DNA from: Liolophura sinensis
Lineage: Eukaryota; Mollusca; Polyplacophora; Chitonida; Chitonidae
DNA: 64,000 nt
NCBI RefSeq assembly: GCF_032854445.1
Contig: NC_088299.1
Span: forward strand, 17,477,608-17,541,607
Reading direction: 5' to 3'
The translations under genes were made by a program, and so were the position numbers. This document shows positions 56,991-64,000 of this stretch, one piece after another. Position 1 is the first letter of the stretch. Each line of letters begins with the position of its first letter. The notes below the pieces were generated by a model. It was not told where the DNA came from. It made no database searches and saw nothing but the letters and a program-made list of their open reading frames with translations.

Positions 56991-58224
56991 AACTGTTAAA
57001 AACATTACTTGTAGTCTACACACATAAACTAGTACTAAATTCCACCTGAGGCGGAAGTGTATGCTGTATGTGGGCCTAAGGTAAACATACGGATTTCTAC
57101 TTTGTTATAAATTAAAACCAACTATAGACTACCTGATTGTTTGCTCTGAGGCACAAACTGATGATTCATGTAAATAGTGTGCACAGATCTAGCCCCGGCG
57201 TTATGCTTTGCTAATTCAGAAACAGAGAACTGATTTGCGCCTTTATATACACAGCCTACTTATTTACATAGTTCATTTGGAATCACTATTTGTGGTAAGA
57301 GTGTCAGCGTCAATGGTAGTTTAAGCCAAGTTATTGACAGTGTGTGTCTTTACTGAGCTTGCTGATCTGGAGACAAATCCGGTAAACTATTCACTTTAGA
57401 TTGACAATGTTTCCAACATAAATAAGCTGTAATATGAACGCAGGACCTTAGCAATAAGACAGCGTTTTTCATGTCAAGTGATGGCTCAGGAACCAGGCAT
57501 CTTTGCTCTATAGACAGATAGCTGGACAGCAGCTAGAGTATGTTATCTTTGTAAGTCGCGGACGGTGTTTTCATGTTTTCCTTATATTCTGTCTTTTCCC
57601 TGTCATTACCATTCACCCCCCCCCCACTCCCTCCTGATAATCTTTATCATATGTGCCAGTATGGCCCTGTAGGCCCATGCTGTTATAGTGTGATATATAC
57701 GCATACTGTTCATCCACGATATCCACTGTAGCCTGTGAGTAATACTCTGTTTACGCCCACATCATAACTGCATTGTTGGACAGACCTGTAGTTGCTATGG
57801 AAACGACCTTGATCCATACTGACGAGGCAGATTGTTGTGTTTCATGCAAAGGCGTTGTGGCCTCACAGAACCGAAAGTGAAAGTAACGTGTTTTCCAGGG
57901 GAAATTTAGCAGAGAAATGAGCGAGAAAGCTAGTTTTGTTACAATTCTGCCGTTATAGTCACAGGCGACTTGTCTTGGGGTAAGACTGTCAGTGTGGATA
58001 CAGCTGTGGGAGGCGCTAAACACAGGTCCAGGTAAGGAACAGGTCAAGCATACACAACTGAAATGTGTTGTATATGCCCATATATAGTGTAAACTGATTC
58101 TACCACTACAAGGCAAAAGCAAAACCACAACGAGCTGACATGTATGTGCATAGACATAGTCCGTATTGCCGTGAAGGCTGAGCTGAGCTGAGCTGAGCTG
58201 AGCTGATCTGTAACTCAATAGGAT
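56991..58224. other. Spacer, no gene seen
   Basis: A C-run at 57617-57630 and a (GAGCT)n run at about 58176-58205 are present. Open minus frames at 57751-58218 have no family features and pass through the GAGCT repeat. Nothing else recognised. Confidence 0.4.
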
Positions 58225-58465
58225 TTCGTGCGTGGCCTGCTGGTTGGCGTGTTAACACAGCACAATATGATTTCTGAGAATCCAGCTCTTGCACGCTCCT
58301 CCTCCGGTCATAGTGCGTTGAAAGATCTGCCCCCAAGCTGTGGATGGTCGTGGGTTTACCCCGGTTTCCTCCAACCCTATTGCCATAGCGCCATTGTAGA
58401 AGTGAAATATTCTTAAGTAGGGCGAAAAACACCGATGAAATAAGTAAATAAATAAATAATGATAC
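58225..58465 (+). mobile_element. SINE family 1
   Basis: TGCGTGGCCTGCTGGTTGGC (A-box-like head), CTGTGGATGGTCGTGGGTTT, CCGGTTTCCTCCAACCCTAT, AAATATTCTTAAGTAGGGCG, AAATAAATAAATAA tail. Its 3' part is copied again at 58695 by the local tandem duplication. Confidence 0.8.
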
Positions 58466-59002
58466 CAGAGGAGATTTTGACCTGAGAGGAGAGGTTGAGC
58501 GAGTGTGTGTGTGTGCGTTGGGGAAGGTGGGCGAGTTTGAGGAATGAGCTAACCATAGAAGCCTCATACTCCTAAATCACCGAGGACACAATCTGTTAGC
58601 GGCGTGCCTTTGATTATCTTCAAATCTGAGCTCCATTTAACCTAATCGACTGGAGCTCTCGTGTCACTTCTGGAAACTTATAGTCAATTAAGAACCATTG
58701 TAGAAGTGAAATATTCTTAAGTAGGGCGAAAAACACCGATGAAATAAGTAAATAAATAAATAATGATACCAGAGGAGATTTTGACCTGAGAGGAGAGGTT
58801 GAGCGAGTGTGTGTGTGTGTGTGTGCGTTGGGGAAGGTGGGCGAGTTTGAGGAATGAGCTAACCATAGAAGCCTCATACTCCTAAATCACCGAGGACACA
58901 ATCTGTTAGCGGCGTGCCTTTGATTATCTTCAAATCTGAGCTCCATTTAACCTAATCGACTGGAGCTCTCGTGTCACTTCTGGAAACTTATAGTCAATTA
59001 AG
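58391..59002. repeat. Recent tandem duplication, two copies of about 304 bp
   Basis: 58391-58692 and 58695-59002 both start CCATTGTAGAAGTGAAATAT and end TATAGTCAATTAAG. By eye they are identical except for the GT run (second copy three GT units longer), so the event is very recent or an assembly artefact. The first copy begins inside the SINE body. Confidence 0.9.
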
Positions 59003-59900
59003 GCAGAGAATACTTTTTAAAATTAGTCTGGTATGAAAACATTTATCCGTGCTGCACAATGCAGCAGAGCCCAAACTCCTCACAGTGCAGGCACCGCTGT
59101 CAACACTCGCATTAAAATCACTGCAACAACTACCAAAATTTTGTACACAAATGTGTAAAGAGTGTAAACTCTGTTTATTGATTATCAGTCCTTGCCAACG
59201 ATACTCCAGTTCTGCATGTAACACGGGGTAGAAAAGTCAAACTTGTCCAGCGCTTAGAACGAGCGGTACAGAGTGACACATGAGCATGCGTGTAGGCTCC
59301 TGTAACAGGAAGTTTGGAATTTCAGTGTAATGATACTGGAGATCCCCTTGCGGCAGGAAATCACCAGGGGACTTAAAACTCCCGTGTGATTTACTTAACA
59401 CCTCAGTGTAACGACACTGTGCTCGAAACATCTTGTGGATGTAGACTGAATTACCCGAGGATCCAGGTAGGTTAATAGAGATCACCCGGTTCGGTGTATT
59501 TGGAGGGTAGAGGTCGAACTTCCTCGGGCAGTATTATAGCAACTAAGGCCTACAGGTCATTGTGACAGCTGCTGTTATAATCTTGAAGAATCTGTTAAAA
59601 AGTTATGACAACAAAACCTTGTGTTAAATAGTAGTTTATTATCATTCGAGGTCACGCGCCTTTCTACGTGATCCTACGGTACCGAGACAAGGCTCGTGTA
59701 TAGATGAGAGCCATCAGCGCATTGATTCCCCCCCCCCCCCACCCTCCCCCTAAATTTGCGGTGTGTTCAGATTCAAGCAAAATACCTGCATCTGCTTGTA
59801 AATTTAAGCAACTACCTGCATTTGAATTAATCAAAAAACACCCAAAATAAAAATGAACCATTTACACACGTATTAGCTATTGAATATTAATTTATTCAAC
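59003..59900. other. Spacer, no gene seen
   Basis: Includes a run of C at 59728-59740 and several short ATG frames without features. Confidence 0.4.
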
Positions 59901-60196
59901 ATGGCGGTCCCACGAAAGGCAGCATGAAAGGAGAGTTCGAAGAAGTAGCCGCGTATGCCATGGCAAGCGGTGGCGTTTCTGTAGAGTTAAATCCTAAGGA
60001 AGTCACCGCTCTTCGTGCAGCATGCGAGAAAAGAGATGTCATTGCAGTCTAGTCGACTGGGTATGATGTAAGTCCTGTATATCAGCTTATGCCTTGGGTC
60101 ATCATCCAGCGTCGAGAACACAGTGAGGAACTCACGATAAATATTGTTGTATCCGCTGTGAATTCTGTTATGCAAAATCAAGTGCTAAGTGTGTAA
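59901..60196 (+). pseudogene. RecQ-like DNA helicase remnant (motif I region)
   Basis: Pieces in two plus frames read MAVPRKA, then LNPKEVTALRAACEKRDVIA, then VYQLMPWVII, then INIVVSAVNSVMQNQVLSV. This follows the RecQ pattern L-x-x-x-Q-x-x-AL-x-x-x-x-x-x-x-DV-x-[AV]-LPTG-x-GKS-x-x-YQL-x-P and VV-SPL-x-S-[LI]-M-x-DQV. The Walker A stretch is ruined (a stop codon followed by STGYDVS) and a frame change separates the first piece. Short RecQ-like fragments are common as dispersed copies in marine invertebrate genomes (general knowledge). It lies about 700 bases upstream of paralogue B. Confidence 0.6.
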
Positions 60197-60895
60197 ATAT
60201 ATTTAAATTGCCATAGTTTAGCGTTAGCACGGGCGGAGATGGTCATAATACCCACGGACGCCTGTAAAGAGCGCACTGCTCAACAGTTTGGTACGTTCGC
60301 TATCGCGTGCAGTTGTTTACATACGTCGAAAGTAGTCCTCTCTGATGAGGTGACGTAATGCACAAGCTCGCTTTCGACGTCGCTGTTGTAAAAAGTATGG
60401 CGCCCATGTCTATTAGGACACAGACCCCCATTACAACTTCCGTTTTTCGTTGACGAATGTAATTCTGTGTATTTTAGGGTATAAAGTCTTTTTTTGCCCC
60501 CAGGCGGCCATTTTTGGTGTATAGGTGCATGTTTGGTATTAAAATGCTGGAAATTGCCTAAACTTTGATGAGGTATGAGCTTTATTGATTGAAAGTTTGG
60601 AATTCTGGGCGAGAGGACACAAGGTGTGCTGTGGCCTATTGGAGATGTGATCTCAATGGATTCAGTAGGTACATCTCAATTTTAGAATGGTTTATGTGTA
60701 TGTGTTGGTTGGCTTTTCCGGTGACGTTTTGGGACTTGTAGAAAACAGTAAAATAATAGGTATTGTGCTGTGGGGCTTTGGTTAATATGCTTAAGTTGCA
60801 TAGGACGTGTGCATACTGATGGGTGAAATGTGTCAAGTGAAGTTTCTCATAATGACCTGAAGTTTTCCATTCCTTTATAGAACTTCCTTATTGCT
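60197..60895. other. Upstream region of paralogue B
   Basis: Contains an inverted repeat (CGTCGAAAG at about 60324 and CTTTCGACG at about 60381) and a CTTTATAG acceptor-like site at 60880, suggesting that the start codon exon may be preceded by a non-coding exon. No TATA box is recognised. Confidence 0.35.
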
Positions 60896-61118
60896 ATGGG
60901 GAATACAGAGAGTGGGCTTACTCGGATATTTGAGGGCACTCAGGTAAGGTTTTGGTTTTCACCTGAAAACCCACGAGTTTATCTCAAAGCTTTCGATTTT
61001 AAAAGCCATGTACTTCTATGACTTCCGGTTTCACATATAATACATCTATTTGATGTTAAATCAAAATAAATAAATTAAATATATAAATAAATACAAACAA
61101 ACACACACACACACACAC

Positions 61119-61182
<64 letters not shown>

Positions 61183-62441
61183 GTGTGTGTGTGTGTGTGT
61201 TTGTTTGTATTTATTTATCGGATTTAACATCAAATAGATGTGTTATATGTGAAACCGGAAGTTGTTTGATGAAAGCTAGATTGAACAGGACGGATTGACC
61301 AATACAGACAAGTCCACTGGGGTAGCTATTAAAACTATAAAATGGCAAAACAAATAGAGTACAAGTTCGAAGGCAATATAGGCACAGGGGCTACAGGACT
61401 TGTTTAAATCTTTATTCTACTTTCGTGTAATCACCGATTAAAATTGGAACAAAACGCAATCTCGCCCAGGCTTGCCTAGCGTTATCTCACATCAGACACG
61501 ATAGTGCTATACGAAAAGATTGCAGCATAAACCCAGGGCAATAACGACGATGTGATCTGATCACTTGTCAATTTATCTGAGTTAGGGTTTTATTCCAATT
61601 GTTCAGGTAAATACTAAAGTAGAAGCAAGTTACTCGCCCCCTAGCATCATGGCTTGAGGAGAAGAAGGTACAAAGATATATGCAGTGGTATTTGTTGCAA
61701 TGTATTAGACGTCGCTGGTCTAATAGGCCTGTTACTGAAAATACTGCATTATCATCACATTTAATACAAAGCGCCTTAAAACAATGCAATCAGAACCACT
61801 ATTTCCGAACAAACAATAAATATATGACACAGCGCAGTTTCCAATGCATTCCGCAGTACCATACTCCACTAATAAGCTTAACATATTGCAAGATATTATA
61901 GATATTCCGAAAAAAACTGAAATTCCTATATTTGACTTTTCAATATACTGAAGATTTGACAAAATAAAATTTTGTCGAAATATTGAAACATCAAATATGC
62001 AACTTCTCCGTTTTATAGAAGTATCTGTGCTTTTGCACGATACAATAGTTAGCCTATATGTTGCTGTTGTTTCAGCCAATAGAGTGTTCTCCACGCGTAG
62101 AAGAGAGTGACTTCCAGAGAATCATCCAGTCTGGGGTGACAGAAAAAGACCGGCGTGTGCTGAGGGGCGGGATGACCCTGCTAGGGGAACACCCTTCCTG
62201 GGTGTGGAAGAATGCTGTTGTCCGCTGTATAGGCGACGACATTGACTTCAGTTTTTACTGTGGCGGCTGCACCAACCGGTTCGTGGTATGTTTTGATGGC
62301 CACGACGAGGTGAGGAAACAATGCAACAACACCAGCTGGGCACTCTACCTCTATAATGGCGCTCTGCACATTTGGGGAAATCTAAAACAGCTGGCGTCTC
62401 TTGGAGCTCCTGCGGCGCTGAAGGCAATCATGAGGCCGTGA
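60896..62441 (+). CDS. Paralogue B, two-exon gene of an uncharacterised family, 137 residues
   Basis: Exon 1 is 60896-60943 (MGNTESGLTRIFEGTQ, donor CAG|GTAAGG) and exon 2 is 62076-62441 (acceptor TTGTTTCAG, stop TGA 62439-62441), phase 0. Gly2 with Ser6 (MGNTES) fits the N-myristoyltransferase consensus, so membrane anchoring is predicted (inference). Exon 2 shares with the exon at 5415-5801 the motifs I-[DE]-CSP, ESD, R-x-VLRG, WVW, RCIGD, F-Y-x-G and RF. It is cysteine-rich around FYCGGCTNRF, has no signal peptide, and lacks the basic tail of paralogue A. I do not recognise the family. Exon 1 is short and its join rests on splice consensus, phase and start context, so it is less certain than exon 2. 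The 1.13-kb intron holds a 242-bp foldback. Confidence 0.7.
61021..61262. repeat. 242-bp foldback (MITE-like inverted repeat with CA/TA/TG core)
   Basis: The left arm starts ACTTCCGGTTTCACATATAA and continues to GATGTTAAATC; the right arm is its reverse complement with one mismatch. Between them lie AAATACAAACAAACAC, (CA)n, (TA)n, (TG)n and GTTTGTTTGTATTTATTTAT, also self-complementary, with a bulge of about 20 bases on the left. No clear target-site duplication is visible. It sits in the intron of paralogue B. Confidence 0.9.
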
Positions 62442-62980
62442 AATGTTCTTGACTATATCATGGCAAATTCTATATCACGTGGGGGAAATTATCTATCTTA
62501 ACGACGACTACACGAATCCATAGGATTTGTGTCGTGTGACGATATAACAATATTATCCACATAATCAGCAGTTAAATAGATATTATTTGTGTTCATGCAT
62601 CTGCGTAGACTTCAATATAGAAGGTGTATTAGGTTAAGGCTTTTATGTGGCTTTATGTGAATAATGCCTGGTGACTACATTCCACACCAGCCTGGACCTT
62701 ACAACTAACTGACTGGCTTACAGAGAAAGTCATGCAGGAAATACGTTGGTGAATGTGTTTACAGCGGTAAAAATACAGGACGGGGAACTAATAGATGAAG
62801 GGAGATAACTTTGTTTTCCTGACTCTCCCAGTGAATGATATATATGAAGTCCGCTCTGAACAATTACGAACCATTATGATCATTCAGTATCAATCAAGTA
62901 ATTTTCCAGTAAGGCTGAGGCCCAACTTATAAAGCCTTAAACTCAGCTCCTAAAAGCGGTTGTTCTCTGCTCTTTATTAG
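62442..62980. other. 3' flank of paralogue B
   Basis: Probably 3' UTR followed by spacer; no further gene recognised. Confidence 0.35.
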
Positions 62981-62984
62981 ACCC

Positions 62985-63135
62985 TAGGCAAACGAGGTCG
63001 CGTGTTCGAATCCAGCTCTCACTGTTTCTATCGCAACTTTAAGTCATAGAGATTCCGCCAGCTGTAAATTTTACCACCTTTAATTAAGTGAAAATTCTTG
63101 AGCAAAACGATAAACACCAATTAGATAGATGAATA
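62985..63135 (+). mobile_element. SINE family 1 with well-kept B box
   Basis: CGCGTGTTCGAATCCAGCTC contains a near-perfect Pol III B box (GTTCGAATCC), then AAGTGAAAATTCTTGAGCAA, AAACACCAATTAGATAGATG and an AT-rich tail. Diverged and shortened in the middle. Confidence 0.7.
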
Positions 63136-64000
63136 ACACAGTCTTTTCTGACACACTTTCCAGCACACAGCTAAAGTGCTCATAGTTACACGTCTTAGCT
63201 CGCCCTGTGCCGGCATTTGATATCCGCCATCAGTGTGAACAGTGGTTAAAACTTGTGGTTAAAAGTTCAACATTGATTTGAAGTTCATCATTCTAACTTA
63301 CACTTCAGTGTTCAAAATTACGCTTTACTGAAGATTGTTTGTGAAGTACCGACTATAAAATGGTAATGTGAACTTCATTTGTAAACGAGAACATTAGACA
63401 TGTTAGAAAAAAGTGGGAAAATAGGTGATATTCTGTAGCAGGCATTCATTCGTCATATTGGTTGAAGCAAATGATTTGCCAGTTCGAACGTTGCAGCAGA
63501 CATTTGTATGCAAGTCATCCACCATAATGGATGATCTGGGTAGATAATCGCAAGACCAGTTTCCAAAACAACATTAAACGCAAGCAGAATTAAAAAATGT
63601 GTAAATATGCTCGTGTGTGAAGATTTCTTAAAGATTTAAACAGATTATACTGTTTCCAGGCTGTTTAAATTTCTGTGGTAGTAAGCGAAGTATCCAAATC
63701 TGGATGGGCCTCGACTGTCTATAGCAGAACCGTCTCTGTACGTACGTTCGACTCTTTGTGTAAAGTCCCAGACTTGCAGTGTTTAACAGCTACAGCTTTA
63801 TTTTGTGCGGCAGCTAATCTTACAAGCTTCGACATACTGACACAGTTACGATATACTTTTACAAGTTTCCTGCTTCTCTTACCAAGACCAAACAAATCAG
63901 TGGTGTCATACATTGTTAGTTAGACCTGCGCTTGCCGCGTCTTAAAAGAGATCATATATTGTGGAAATGTATGTTTGGATGTACTGAGTTTAGCTTGGCT
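63136..64000. other. Right-edge spacer, no secure gene
   Basis: A short word pair (GCAAGACCAGTTTCCAAAAC, about 63550) resembles 9417-9440 (TCAAGACCAATTCCCAAAAC), possibly a 3' end of another short repeat. Frames open on both strands at about 63675-63923 have no recognisable features. Confidence 0.35.

Noticed and set aside
57751-58567. 150-codon minus frames near 58 kb
   Set aside because: They pass through a SINE and a GAGCT repeat and contain no recognisable domain.

Overview
This is a eukaryotic window: genes are split by GT-AG introns, spacers are long and AT-rich, and tandem repeats and retroposons are dense. At least ten copies or fragments of one tRNA-derived SINE (3' end with an ACGCCGTACTCAAGAATATT-type motif and a (TTTA)n/(TAAA)n tail) point to a marine lophotrochozoan, most likely a mollusc. 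The species cannot be fixed from sequence alone.

Layout. 1-244 (minus) is the end of an unidentified coding exon leaving the left edge. 5.4-5.8 kb and 60.9-62.4 kb carry two diverged paralogues of one small unrecognised protein family. Copy B is a complete two-exon gene with an N-myristoylation-type start (MGNTES); only the last exon of copy A is found. 7.0-12.0 kb holds an EXD1/Egalitarian-like DEDDy 3'-5' exonuclease gene with a likely TATA promoter and non-coding first exon. Its introns contain a minisatellite, an antisense Penelope-like fossil and SINEs. 13.4-16.7 kb is a broken, internally deleted I-clade-type LINE on minus. 18.4-19.2 kb is an intact 267-residue reading frame of unknown function with an internal duplication. 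21.4 kb has a PIF/Harbinger transposase scrap.

22-29 kb is dominated by two arrays: a 33-bp minisatellite whose orientation flips near 23.86 kb, and a 75-bp satellite of about 36 units. 29-45.6 kb is a tandem cluster of four minus-strand lectin genes (signal peptide, PAN/apple-like domain, C-type lectin domain with a galactose-type QPD motif). Three copies are intact and the fourth is damaged. Spacers carry a shared SINE plus 49-bp and 46-bp minisatellites. 45.9-53.7 kb holds 49-bp, 50-bp (about 61 units) and 51-bp (about 30 units) arrays. 54.5-64 kb contains a Kazal-like frame, SINEs, a recent tandem duplication of about 304 bp, a RecQ-like helicase remnant, paralogue B and a 242-bp foldback inside its intron.

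No operon-like or pathway-level cooperation is visible. The main themes are local duplication (lectins; the A/B family) and extreme minisatellite growth, with several arrays starting at SINE 3' ends. Functions beyond domain recognition are inference.
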